Shown here: positions 46,206 through 58,400 of the stretch, one piece after another
Position numbering within the stretch: the stretch's first letter is position 1
Layout of the letters: every line of letters starts with the position of its first letter
Source of the DNA: Paramacrobiotus metropolitanus
Taxonomy: Eukaryota > Tardigrada > Eutardigrada > Parachela > Macrobiotidae
Reading direction: 5' to 3'
DNA length: 64,000 nucleotides
NCBI RefSeq assembly: GCF_019649055.1
Contig: NW_026570283.1
Span: forward strand, 434,001 to 498,000
Made by a program: the position numbers and the translations under genes
Notes under the pieces: generated by a model
What the model saw: the letters and a program-made list of their open reading frames with translations, nothing else
Databases searched by the model: none
What the model was told of the DNA's origin: nothing

Positions 46206-48251
46206 TCAGCCGTTCTTAACGGCAACCAGTGCATACACCACCGCATCGCTAGCCCACCACCGCCACTCGTTGGTCAACGGATTATAAGCCATGCCCTGCG
46301 TCAAGCGCACATCCATGCCGCGCTTCTCCAGGTTCCGCTGCAGCTCTTCCACCCGCACAAATTTCCCCCACTGGTGGGTGCCACGCGGGATGAAGCGGCA
46401 GACGTACTCCCCGGCCACGATTGCCAAAGCGAAAGATGCCAGTGTGCGGTTGATGGTGGTGAAGACGACGATGCCACCAGGGCGGATGAGGGTGCAGACG
46501 CCGTCCAGGAAGGAGTTACTGTCCGCCACATGCTCAATCACTTCCGAGCACACGACCATGTCGAATGCAGCGGGGTGGAGGACGGCGAAGGATTCCACGG
46601 TGGTGCACTGGTAAGACAGACTGCCAGGAATGGCCTACCGAGAAAAAGGAAGCCGTCAACTGCTTCTATCACAAGCGTTCTGAGCAAGCATTTGACCTCC
46701 CAAGTACTTACACTACTTCAACTTACACTTACACTTCAACTTACACTTCAACTTTTCTTAATGTACCCTAAAAGTCATTAGGCAGATTTAAATCATTCCT
46801 TGTTCAGTTGTTCCTCACTTATTTAAGGTAAGGAATAATATGAAAGTTATGTATGACCACAGAATAAACCACTCCGGTCCACTCGACTGCAGACGTAACC
46901 AAAGCTTTGCACACTTACCTCCTTAATATGTTTATTGCCAACCGCAGCAAATATGGAATAATTATTAGCTTCTGAACGAATAATAAAGCTAATAATCAAC
47001 ATCAATACTTTATGGTTAAATTTCCCAGTAGTCAATAAATTTAATCGCTTCAGATAAATTCATAGATGGCACGTCTTGTTGAGTGTTTTACATAATAAAA
47101 CACTCGACACATGTGTTGTTTAATATTTATATTATTTTTAAAGCGGTGAAAACCACAGAAATCTTCTTCCTGGGCAATGGACATCGCCATATCGACAATT
47201 AACAAAACCACTTACACTACATTTAACACATGTACGGTAACACACACGCAAACAGCACCATCAAAATAACCAACATTTAATTTTTCAGCCAGCCATACTT
47301 CAAAATTTCAAATCATTTATGGAACCCACCTGCTTCCCACACAGTGCCTCCTCTACAGTATCCGCCCCTTTCCTTCTGCGCTGCTCCCAGTGCTGGCGCG
47401 CCGTCTGCACATTCTCCTCCACCACATCAATCCCGGTGACCTCCCCGCCCAACCGCACCAATGCCTCACTGAGGATGCCCCCGCCACAGCCCACATCGAG
47501 AATGCGGGTGTTCTGCAGAGGATAGGGGGCGTTGTGGAGATCCTTCTGGGCGGCCGGTTGGCCCCGGAAATGGTGAGCGATGCGGGCGTCGCGAATCAGC
47601 GGCACACGTAGCGCGTTCATGGCGTGCAGGGCCGGCATGGCCCGCGGCTGCCACCAGCTGCCGGCCAGACTGCGGAATAACGACTGATCGCGAGGGTCGG
47701 TCGAGGCCGAGGACGTTGCAGGGGCCGTCCTCGGCATCGGGGGAGGGGTCGTCGTGGTGGTGGTGAGGTGGCGAGGTGTGTCGTGCCATCCCGTTACTCC
47801 TGATATGCAGCGGAAATATATTATGAACTAATCCAAGTATTTTATTAAAGATTTAAATGTCGGAAATTTTATATTTTCTTTACTATTTATTACAACCGGT
47901 AAACTATGGCGCAGAGCATATGATTAACTTTGCTCGAGCTACCTATGTATGTATTCACTTTATATTCATTAACATCTTCTAAATGTAATCATCTAAGCAC
48001 AAACAACAGAAACCAGCACTTCACGAAAATAATATTCAATTCAAGCGCACAGTTTAGCTGCACAATTCCTGAAAGCCTTACAGCGAAAAAAAATCCGACA
48101 AGTTAAAAAAGTAAGCTCTCATGCTATTCTACGGCAACTCGTATCACTTTATGTCTTACTCTTGTAGGATTTTATATTTCGTTCTCTATGTAGTGCAGCA
48201 CTTACGTAGCCGCCTAAGGATGCGAAAACCGCTGAGCGGGATGTTATCCAT
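46206..48251 (-). CDS. COQ3: ubiquinone biosynthesis O-methyltransferase COQ3, mitochondrial
   Basis: SAM-dependent methyltransferase doing both O-methylations of the coenzyme Q ring, in the mitochondrial CoQ complex. Three minus-strand exons: 48206-48251, 47330-47799, 46206-46634; 314 codons. Exon 1 gives an Arg-rich amphipathic start (MDNIPLSGFRILRRLR), a mitochondrial presequence, followed by a Thr/Pro-rich linker. The fold carries motif I ILDVGCGGGILSEALVRLGG with acidic GIDVVEE, then DMVVCSEVIEHV, LIRPGGIVVFTTINRT and the COQ3/UbiG signature FIPRGTHQWGKFV, ending near YNPLTNEWRWW. Length matches animal COQ3. The second intron contains a CTTACACTTCAA simple repeat. Confidence 0.93.
46707..46753. 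repeat. simple repeat (CTTACACTTCAA-like) in COQ3 intron 2
   Basis: About four imperfect units built from CTTACA and CTTCAA, just upstream of the last exon's acceptor in + coordinates. A minisatellite with no other role visible. Confidence 0.6.
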
Positions 48252-49903
48252 TCTGAAAAAAAACGTAATAGTTACTTTGTCTTCGTGGAAGTAATAGTTA
48301 ACAGACTTAATAGCAGAAATGGATAAGTGATTAGTATTACTAATAAGTCCTTACTTTCAGCAGGGAAGAAAAGCCACTTCTGACTTGCGACACTTCTTAA
48401 TGAAGGCAAGATCCCAGGTATGACTCGTCAAGACGAGCCACTGGGTTCGCGCTGGTATTACGGGTATGTTGTTAACCTATTCACACTGCACAATGCCTTA
48501 TCACACAGCCATAGGCCCACAGATGGCACAGAATCTGCATACGAGTACCTAATGAATGTTTGGAGTCCTGTAGCTGCACCGATCTTTCGGGATTCTTTCC
48601 GTATTTGCTAGTGTACTCGTATCTTCCGTAGTCGCGCTTCACATCAAACAACTCATTCAAACACACGCCAATCCCAGAACCCAGTAGGATCAATCGATTA
48701 CGGGTTGAAAAACCACAATAGGTATGTCATCAGTCCGAAGCGTGCAATCCGCAAGCGGCAAGACTAAAATTACTGTAATATAACAGCCTATGAACACATA
48801 CTACTGTACATCACGCTACGGCCATTTCGCAGTGCTCAGCTCAAATCTCACAAAATCTGTGCTATGCAGGATGCACCTAATTGACACTAATAACGATAAG
48901 ATCTAAATCAAACCGCAAATAACTGAAGAAAAATAAATTAAGTATAAACAAGATAATCCAGATAGATAAATAAGATAATCCAGTTGGAGGAGAATTCAGA
49001 AAACTCAGAAATGCATAAGAATCATGACACGAAGATGAGAGATGCAAATATGTAGTTGGTAACTGCCGCCGCGACTTGAAGCGCAGGCCTTCCGGGGGGC
49101 GGTTTTGTTGCTAAACTTTAATTTTTTTTTCTGCCTACGCTTTTTGCTTTGTAATTATATTTCAGATTGGCGGTACAGCGCAATTGTACAAAACAGCCAC
49201 AAGTTTTCTATTAAAGTAAAAGATCTTTAATACCGATTTTAATAGCACATAATTATACCGTATAGAGCTATAGGACTACCGTTCATACAGAGATAGTTCT
49301 ATAATGTACCTACACCGCTGCTTTTAAACATACTTATTGTTAATTTTTTGTTGACGCCGTAAACTTATACGTTGGAACCGTCCATAGCTGCAAACTCGGT
49401 AATATGATTATCGTAAAAAGCCGATTGTCATACTGGATTCGCTCTTTAATTTTGCGGTACGGCTGTGCCCATAACAACCTTTCGTCCGAAAGATAATCTA
49501 GTTTTCAAGTTTGATATTGTTGTTACTTCTGAACAAAGCACGTTTTTTGTGCGTTAACATGATAATAGGAGAATAATTTTGCGATGGCACAGATGACTTA
49601 TATAAATCTGTAGCCGCTAAGCAATGCTTACAAGCTTGTCCAAAAAGTCGGATTTCGACAGAATTTTTGCTTGTTTGTTATCGACAGAAGAATTGTACAA
49701 GTATTCTGTCTAGCACAACAATTAATGACGGGATATTGTATCTCGCGCGTTAGAACGAAATCTATAAAGAGCCTGGATCTACCACGCTGCTGGAGAAAAA
49801 TGTAATGAAGTGTTGCACTCTAACTTTAAAAGCCAATATACCATGACCTCCGGGTAAATGGCTGCTCGCCAAATACTCTGCTCTCCATGGACGTCCGGCT
49901 GCA
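48252..49903. other. divergent spacer between COQ3 (-) and anoctamin (+)
   Basis: Must hold both promoters. Only short frames; a TACGAGTA/TACTCGTA pair lies at 48541-48615. I see no further gene. Confidence 0.45.
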
Positions 49904-52900
49904 ATGGGTGTGCGCTCTAATTCGCCCTTTCGAAAATGGATGCCGCAGTCTGGTCGTCACCCGCGGCGTCGTTCGGTGTCTACTGCATCACGCAAGGAAC
50001 GTCGAGAGTATCAGTATTCCCCGCTCAAAAATGAGGTTAGCGGCAGCAGCGGTTGGCTCCTACTAACAGCATCTCTTCGATAGTAATTCACGCAGCTCTA
50101 TAGAGCATTTGCTGCAGGAATTTGTCGACCCCAGTCCTTCGCAAGCGACGGTAGCGTCACGTTGGCTGTACACGAATGAAGGGAAGGCCTGGGTCACGGC
50201 AAAGCCCCCCGCTGACAAGAAGAGCGTCGTGCAGCAGGTCAATGTGGACGTCAGCACTATGGACACGGAGTCGCTCATGGACAATGATCGAGCGCGTGCC
50301 ACATATTTCAACGACGGACAGCGACCCATTGGTACGTTAGTGGTTTTGGAATAAAGCTTTTGAAAAAATATTTAAATCAACTGTACGTAGATTTCGTTCT
50401 GGTTTATGAAATCAAACGACACCATCTTGAAGCTCTGAATCCGTATCAAATTGATAAGCGTGAACGGTTTCTGCGAGGGGTGGAAGAAACTGGTATGCAA
50501 CTGGAAAAAGTATGTGGCACGTATGTGACCTTTACTAATCAATGCAGTGTATTGGTGCATAACCTAGCAAAATTAATTTTTTGGTATAGATGCATGCAGT
50601 GCAATACTGTGCATGGCTGAGCCAAGGTGTACCCCTATCCACCTTGGCTGAGCCATGCAGCCACCATGAGCCATGTTGGCTCATGATGGATCATGGCTGG
50701 ATATAGCTGCTGTTGAATTTGTTTAGTTACCATATTCACACATTGATTAGACGTTGCTTCAATTTATGACGTTGCATTATGAATTTCCAGATGAAAGCCA
50801 TGCAAAAAGCAGGTCACATATCCACCTTTGTGAAAATCCATTGTCCCTGGGACATACTGCAGGATTGGGCAGAAAAGCTTAGGATCCCGGCTCCGCTACA
50901 AGTGGGTGATGACAGCGGCATGAGGGTCATTGCCCATTGCCATTGTTACGCTTACACTATCCGTAAGGCGTAATGAATATCGGGTTTTAGCCACTTTAAT
51001 AATACTCAGCTAAGAACTAACAAATAACAAGTAAACATGAGCTTATATAACGGCCTAAGCCGGAAATAACAGGACATCCAGGGAAACGACCTAATATCAG
51101 ACAATCACTCATTGTCAGTACATCTGGCTCACAAGGGCATGAGAAAGGCAAAAACATGGACTATGACCATAGGATAAACGCACACATGACCATAGGTACA
51201 TGACCATAGGGAAAAACATATATGACCATAGGTTACATTACTACATGAGTAATCCGGTTATGTAACACCATTTGCACCACTATTATTACTGAAAGCCCAG
51301 TCGGTCATACAGCTGCAATTTCATTAGGAAGCTCCTGGTATAGTGGAAAACTGGTCTCAGAAAGTGTTGCAGTTTCTGAAAATCCCCTCCGATTGGAACA
51401 TAATGGCCCGCGAAGTACCCCACCTGCCTGTACATTATTATACTGCCCAGTTCCGTGCTGATCGGCTACAACAGTAAGTAGGTGGTCAGTGCCATCTGCC
51501 ACGTGCCACTCAGCCAATCAGCACCAACCAACAGGCCATGGGACATTAATGTACAGTTACGTTTTCAAGGACGATCCAACCAAGTTGTTCAGCCGTTCCC
51601 AGCGCAGTTATATCGTCAGCGAGATCCTGCAGACCGTTGTGTATGGGGATGAGCGGAAGGGGCAGATGGGGTTGCCGCGGTTGTTGTCAGAAGGCGTGTT
51701 TCAAGCGGCTTTTCCCTTACACGATGTAAGGTGATTTGGACCAGGTTTCTGTTGCAAAAATGTCACAAGTTTATAGACTTCGATAGATTTACGTCTGTTC
51801 TGATGCCCTCCACAGGGACCGCTAGATGCCGAGCTGACAGCAAGGAGACGAAATGCCCACTCAAATCAGAGGCAAATTTTACGCGATCACTGGGCTGATT
51901 TTAAGTGCTTCTTCCGCTATCAACCCATTGGACACATTCGGAGTTACTTTGGTGAACAGATTACGTTGTACTTCGCGTGGCTTGGTAAGCAAGTGCACGC
52001 TTCGGTAGCTTAACAAATACTAATTACGAGTAAAGTGTTCCTGGAATTACGAACATACGATTTCGCCTGGATGAAAAAATAACATTGCCCTTAAATATAT
52101 ATAAAAGATAAAATGCTGACCGACAAACGGTTAAATATATTAACGTGAATTAATCCAATAAACTATTTTATATCGTTGCTTGCTTTTTGTGGTGCCAGTT
52201 CGACCTCGTGCCCATAACGCACTAGCTGTAGTACATCGGTTGGCAATTTCACGCAGGCGAGATTTGCAACAGTTACATACACATTTTCGTATCTAATTCA
52301 TCATTATTTGTGGAAAGGTTTGTACACGGGCTGGCTGATACCCTTGGCGCTAGTGGGCATTGCTGCCTTCCTTTACGGTATTGTCACTATTCCCGAGGAC
52401 CCCATCGTCCAAGAAGTATGCAACAAAGGTGAACACTACCGCATGTGCCCGGTGTGCGACAATTGTCCATACTGGCAGCTTAAAGAAGCCTGCGGCGGAA
52501 AGAAGATTGGCTACCTTTTCGACAACTACGGGACCTGTGTGCACGCCTTCTTCATCTCACTTTGGTGTAGGTCAAACGCGTCGTGACCTTTGGAGAGTGC
52601 CATTTTCAGCCGTTTTTTATTGAATTTTAGCGGTTATGTTGGTAGAGTTCTGGAAGCGGAAGAACGCTGAGCTGACACACTTTTTCGACTGCGATGACCT
52701 GCAAGAAGAGATCGAGCACCCGCGGGCGGCGTTTACGCGGTTTGCGCCCATGATGAAACGAAATGTGGTCACCGGGCAGTTGGAACCGTTTGTACCGCGA
52801 ACGACATTGATACTGCGCAGGCTAACCAGTTGGATTGCTAGCATATCTTTCGTAAGCCGTTTACTGAATCAACAAAACATTATTTATTCTGGAAACAACC

Positions 52901-54815
52901 GTTGAATTGGAATATTTAGGTCCTACTCATATTTCTGGTGACCTTTGGTGTCATTCTAATACGGACACAATTACGGGCGGAACTTATAAGGAAGTATGGC
53001 TTAAGCAGCCTCCATGCGAAAATTGCCGGACCAGTAGCAACGTTGGTCAATCTGGCGACGATTTTAGCGCTGAATTACGTCTACGTTTATATCGCGGCGA
53101 AATTAACCGAATGGGGTACATTATTGTCAGTTACAGCCGACCTTATCTTTTTGAAATATTATATTCTGATTTTATATTAAACTTTCTTGAAACAGAGATG
53201 TACCGAACACAGCGAGAGCACGAAGAAAGTCTAGCTTGGAAAGCCTATTGGTTCCAGTTCGTAAACGTTTTCGCCCCTATGTTCTATCTGGCTTTTGTCA
53301 AAGGCCGCTTCATCGGCTCACCCGGTCACTATCGCCGCGTGGCCGGGATGATGCTGGAGACTTGCGATATCGGAGGGTGTTTTGCCGAACTGGGAGTACA
53401 GCTGATCATTACGATGTGCGGCAAGCAGATTATCTGCAATATTGCGGAATACGTTTATCCGTAAGTTAATACAGTGCATACGGTATCGAAGAAGTTAGCA
53501 AGCGCTAGGCTGAATTGGGAACAATTTGTTTCAAACAAATTGATTTCTTAGAATGCTTCAACGTACGGTGAAGATCCGCCGCGGCCGCATTCTTTCCACT
53601 ACGGAATTGAATGCCACGTTTCTGGATCAGCAGTACAAGTTGCTGCCGTATATGGGTTTAACTGGCGAATATATGGAAACAGGTTAGGAACCCATTCGCA
53701 GAGTGCATGACCGCAAAATTTAATCTAGCGAATACTGCAGTAATTCAGTTTGGATTTATCGTTCTGTTCGGAGCCGCATTTCCTTTGGGTGCTCTCGTGT
53801 CGCTCTTGAGCAACATATTCGAAATCCGACTTGACGCTCACAAGCTCATTGTCAACTGCCGGCGACCTTTGGCACTGCGAGCCCGGTCGATTGGTATTTG
53901 GTTACATGTACTGCGTTGGATGACGGTTTTATCGGTAATGCATTATCGGTTAAAAGATGGTAGATGGCGCTTGCTGTAGAAAGGGTATTAAATTAAATTT
54001 TTTCTTTAAACAGGTGTGGGTCAATGTAAGCGCTGACTATGGACCTAATGTACTGCTGAATTTCCGCTGGTAATGTGCGATCTTGTTCCAGGCTTTCCTA
54101 ATCGCATTCACCTCGGATACGCTAGCGGAGACTTTGTACGCCATAGAGCATAAGGGCTCCATGGTTGGATACATTAATCACTCACTGGCCATCACGCCGG
54201 TCGGCGTGGGACCTGAGCGATGTCGGTAAGAAAGAACGCACAATGCGTTTTAAAAACATTGACTGTATACATGACCTTTTCGTAGCATGCGCATTATGCG
54301 TCCAGAGTTGAATCGAATTCTGAGATAATCGTAGATAGCTATTTTCTGGTGAATAGTAAAATTAACATGAACCTGTTAAGTTTTGGTGGTTTATACTTTA
54401 TAGATACGAAAGTTTCCGCAATATCCAGGGGGATTTCAATAAATTCTACTACGAACTGACTGTCCTGCGATTATCGTTCGTCCTGATTTACGTGGTGGGG
54501 TCGCATTTCGTTTTGTTACGATATTGTGTATTTTGTAAACGCTTTCTATAGGCTACAGTATATGGAATATGCACTATCATTTCTTACATGATCCCCGACA
54601 TTCCCAAGCATGTTCTTGATGCACGGAAGCGCCGGCGGTTTCTTGCGGATCAAGCACTGCAGAGTACACCGGCAGCGGCAAACGAGGCGTATCAGCGTGT
54701 AAAGGCATCCATTCAGGAGAACCCCATGAGGATTAAACCATTGAAGCATCAGTCCAAATTCAAAATGAAAGCAAAAAACTATTATGATGACAAAGCGCGC
54801 AAAGCACGCCAATAA
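49904..54815 (+). CDS. anoctamin (TMEM16) calcium-activated channel/scramblase
   Basis: Ten-helix membrane protein of the ANO family. Sixteen exons: 49904-50035, 50070-50331, 50391-50509, 50791-50901, 51361-51473, 51557-51725, 51816-51984, 52318-52566, 52631-52851, 52920-53115, 53196-53460, 53552-53682, 53741-53934, 54092-54225, 54404-54494, 54552-54815; 939 codons. Landmarks: cytosolic IDFVLVYEIKR; RSQRSYIVSEILQTVVYG; IRSYFGEQITLYFAWLG before helix 1; the Cys-rich first outer loop MCPVCDNC with LFDNYGT; SLWSVMLVEFWKR; FYLAFVKGRFIGSPGHY; GGCFAELGVQL (calcium-site Glu on helix 6); SNIFEIRLDAHK (helix 8 Glu and Asp); SYMIPDIPK at helix 10. The first junction needs a 34-nt intron; alternatively one extra base lies there. 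Subtype (ANO1-7) not assigned, and channel versus scramblase cannot be told. Confidence 0.93.
50612..50657. repeat. inverted repeat in anoctamin intron 3
   Basis: CATGGCTGAGCCAAGGTG and CACCTTGGCTGAGCCATG form arms of 18 bp with one central mismatch and a 10-nt loop. Further CATG/GGCTCATG palindromes follow to about 50700. Confidence 0.7.
51171..51233. repeat. four copies of ATGACCATAGG in anoctamin intron 4
   Basis: The 11-mer ATGACCATAGG occurs four times in about 60 bp with uneven spacing. It is not a strict tandem array and may be a clustered protein-binding site. Confidence 0.7.
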
Positions 54816-54816
54816 A
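54811..54816 (+). terminator. poly(A) signal overlapping the anoctamin stop codon
   Basis: AATAAA spans the TAA stop (54813-54815). If used, the 3' UTR would be only some 15-30 nt long. No better signal occurs close downstream. Confidence 0.4.
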
Positions 54817-55406
54817 ATTGGGCTCACTTGATACTTATTTTTATGGTTTTATGAGTGTACTTTCTTGAACTGGAAAAATATCTGCTGGTTCCTTGAATTC
54901 GCTTCAGAAGTTAATCGTATTAATTTTTTCTAGTGTTTTAATAGAATTTTTGTACTCACGTATGCATAAATACAAATTACTGTACACGAAAACCAAACCG
55001 GTCCACATCAATGATAGATAGATACTTAATACAGAAATTCCACGGGTCGTTCATATGTACACTGAACAAGTACAGACTTGGTACAAAGAGATCGAAATCG
55101 GTCTCTGCTGCCGATCAACAGTATAGGATTATTTACAGCCCGAAAGGGAAGAGCTCCGGGAGATTTTCCTCTTCCAGACCCGGCTTTCGAGCTTTATCAT
55201 CAAGAGCCAGCAGCGTTGGTTTTATCCTAAAGAAGCCGTATGTCACATACTGTACCTATATATGCCCTTCGTTCTCGGTGGAAAGTTATGCTTCTGAACT
55301 AGTACCACAGCGCTTACAATTATATTACGAGAGGAGAGCCATGTTTTCTTTGAACGGAATGACCAAAGTATGCAACTAACTACCGTACTAAAACTTATAA
55401 GTTATG
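54816..55406. other. convergent spacer between anoctamin and erythromycin-esterase genes
   Basis: AT-rich spacer with one Ser/Lys-rich short frame near 55011-55379 that resembles nothing known. No feature supported. Confidence 0.45.
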
Positions 55407-58400
55407 TTATAGATATTTAAGAAAATACAGTTTCACAATATGAATAACGGCGTCGAACTGCTCGCTTAAATAGGCTTCAAAGAAGTGCGAATAACGCTCT
55501 GTTTCCGGCCGATAAATTACTGCAAAAAGATAAGACGCGTGTAAGTATAATTAACCGGTGAAATCATTCAGGTCGTCCCGTACCGCCAATAGCACGCTCC
55601 AGTGGAAAACTAAAACAAAAATAAACGATGCTGAAACAAAATCGCGCCTTAGACCGTTATACAACGGAAGCTCCCACCTAGTGATCGGAACACTCTTAAA
55701 ATCTTTGTTATCCGGCAGTTTAGGAAAGGGATGGGCGCCCGTCGCCGCCTTTTTCGGCTTCTTGTCGTCGGATATCTTCTTAAAGATGGTGAGGAAATTG
55801 TGAATGTTGTGTTCCATTGCTACTTCATGGAAGAACTTTTCATAAGATCCATCCATGGCGTTGTTCACAGTTTTCTTCTCAATACGCTTCTGGCCCCAAT
55901 CCGACGCACAAGTTACTTCGCCGTTGTAAGTGCTGTTGAAAAGAATCGCTTTAACTACTACCTGTGTAATTCCTGAACCCATTTATAAATCAAAAGTACA
56001 TTCAATCATTTCAATGTAAAGCCCTTCTTAGATTCACACTTTTTTCTATTTTGGTTCTGTCATGTTACTACATCATGCCATTATTAAAAGGAGAAGTAAC
56101 AACAGACGGGCTCTCGTCAACTTCTAACCTAAATCCAATGTTATAGACGTTGTTGTCGCCCCATTTTTCCCGGCACAACTGTCCGATATTATGTTCCTTT
56201 CGTCGACGCCCCATCTCCGTAAAGCGAGCATCGCCTGAACAGCCAGCAAATGTTGACACCGTTGAGTTACGCACAGGCCACAGCGGCAGAACATCTCCCA
56301 GGTTTAATACAGCGATTTTTAAACGCTACATCAACCTCCATGTACATGACTTACCCAAGTGACTGTTATGAGCCTGCAAAATAAAAGCAAAACTGTGATA
56401 CAAAAGATGTGGTTCCCTAAAGGCTTAAATAAGCAGTTTTACGACACGAGAGCTAATTTATCACGACTTTTATTTTTACAAAGTAAGCAACATAATACGT
56501 AGTAGCCAAAATCCCGGCGCTGATGATGCCCAGTAACACCAACGCTTACGATACCCAGCAACGTACCCATACTACCACTTTGGCGGGGCGGCCAAGCACC
56601 TCGGTTTTCCAGTGCATTAAGCGCTCTAACGCTGCCACCATGCATGAATCACTGGAATAGGGAAGAGCTGGTAAGTTTTTATGGGAACCGTGTAGACATG
56701 CTAATTTAGATTACTAAACTTTTGTAATTTTTGTTCTGACCCAAATTTTTTCTGTACAGTTCACACATCTACTTAACAATAAGAATCAGTCGAAGGCCGA
56801 TTGGGGCATCACGCGCACGCGCGAGGAAACTCATCAAACCTATGGCGCTTACCGGACATTCCAGCTGGTCGCGTCCGCATCCATCATGACACGATAATAC
56901 TGAAATCACCACTGCCTTAAAAGCAATGAAAGTTATTATGAATATTTCAATCAAACGAACCCGTTCCGCGCCTTCCACAACGGCAGCATTCATCAAACAG
57001 CCGAATAATTCACTCTCCATTTCCAGTCCATCTTTCGTCTTTTGCAGATACTCTTCCGTGTGCTCTTTGAGAGCCTTTAGCACATTCATCGCTTCCTTTT
57101 CGCAGGTCTAAAATATGTACGTACATGCTCAGTCAGTCCTTTATATCAAGAAACATGGCACATACATGTTCTCTAATTATTTATAAAACACACAGCCATT
57201 CCGAAGATGTACGTCATCTTTAATTCCATTAGACCAGCTTTAACAGATACCGTGTTTTCTTTTCTGACCGCTAGCGATCTATCGATACATTTTTCTCATC
57301 ATAAAGAAAGCTACTATCAATGTACAAATAGGTTTCATATGTTTGCGCGGTGTCATACGCAAATACATCAATTCCTTAACGAAATTGGACGACGCTACAG
57401 TCGCACCGATTACTTAAGTATGCATAAGAGTATAGCATTTCCTTTACAGTTCCTTTCGACAATTACAGTCGCACCGATTACTTAAGTATGCATAAGAGTA
57501 TAGCATTTCCTTTTTTTGTAGCACTCATTACATCGCAGCGTTGCACCTATAATGTCTACTGTCTAGTAAACTGAAAAAAGTCAGAAAATCAAAATAATAC
57601 CCGCAAACGCGCTGAAAATACAGAGCTGGACATTAAAAGATCACTTACAGAGGTCAGATTGTAGCGTGCCGCGAAGGCGTACATCGTGGTGTCATCGCCG
57701 AACTTCTCAAAGCACTCATACTGATCCCGTGCTGCCTTGGCTGCTTTGGGATCCACGCGCTCCAGGTACTCGATGACGGCGTCGGCCGAACGGTGTAACG
57801 AATAAACATCCAGGCCACATAAAACGGACTTCTCCTTGTCACCTCCGCTCTTTCCTACCCGGTCGTTGTGATGGCGCAGCCATTCAACAAAATTCAGCAT
57901 GACGTAGTTCCGCCACATCCACAGCTAAAAATATCAAATTAGTAATTTATGCGCTGATTACTTACTAGCATTATGGGGCAAAAATAAAAGCCGACTGGAA
58001 ACACAACTTGAAAGTTCCTGCTATTTTCATAAACGTTTTGCGCTAAATTGTGCAATGCAGAGCGCTGCGTGAAATACTGGCAAAACACTAACTCTAAAAA
58101 CATTATGACCGACGACATATTCATACTTAATATTTTTTTGGCAGACAGCGTATTACCGGGAAGCGGTTGTACTCTTCCAGTGCTTCACGAGCAGATTTCG
58201 GAGCATTCGTCTGCTTGTTCAATTGCTGAACATAGCGATTAACAGTGAACGTGTCCGGAAAATCTCCTTCGACCGCTGCAATCACAAAACATGCCTAAAA
58301 CTAGTCAGTTGTCAGCCTATCGCCAGAATGGCAGGATTAATGTGGTGTTTGGATAGATGGAACAAACGTAATGAAGAAGAAACAAAACGGAGCACAGCAA

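Noticed and set aside
47319-47789. Pro/His-rich frames in the COQ3 exon on both strands
   Set aside because: Alternative frames of the GC-rich methyltransferase exon; the COQ3 frame is the one with motif I and phase-matched splice sites.
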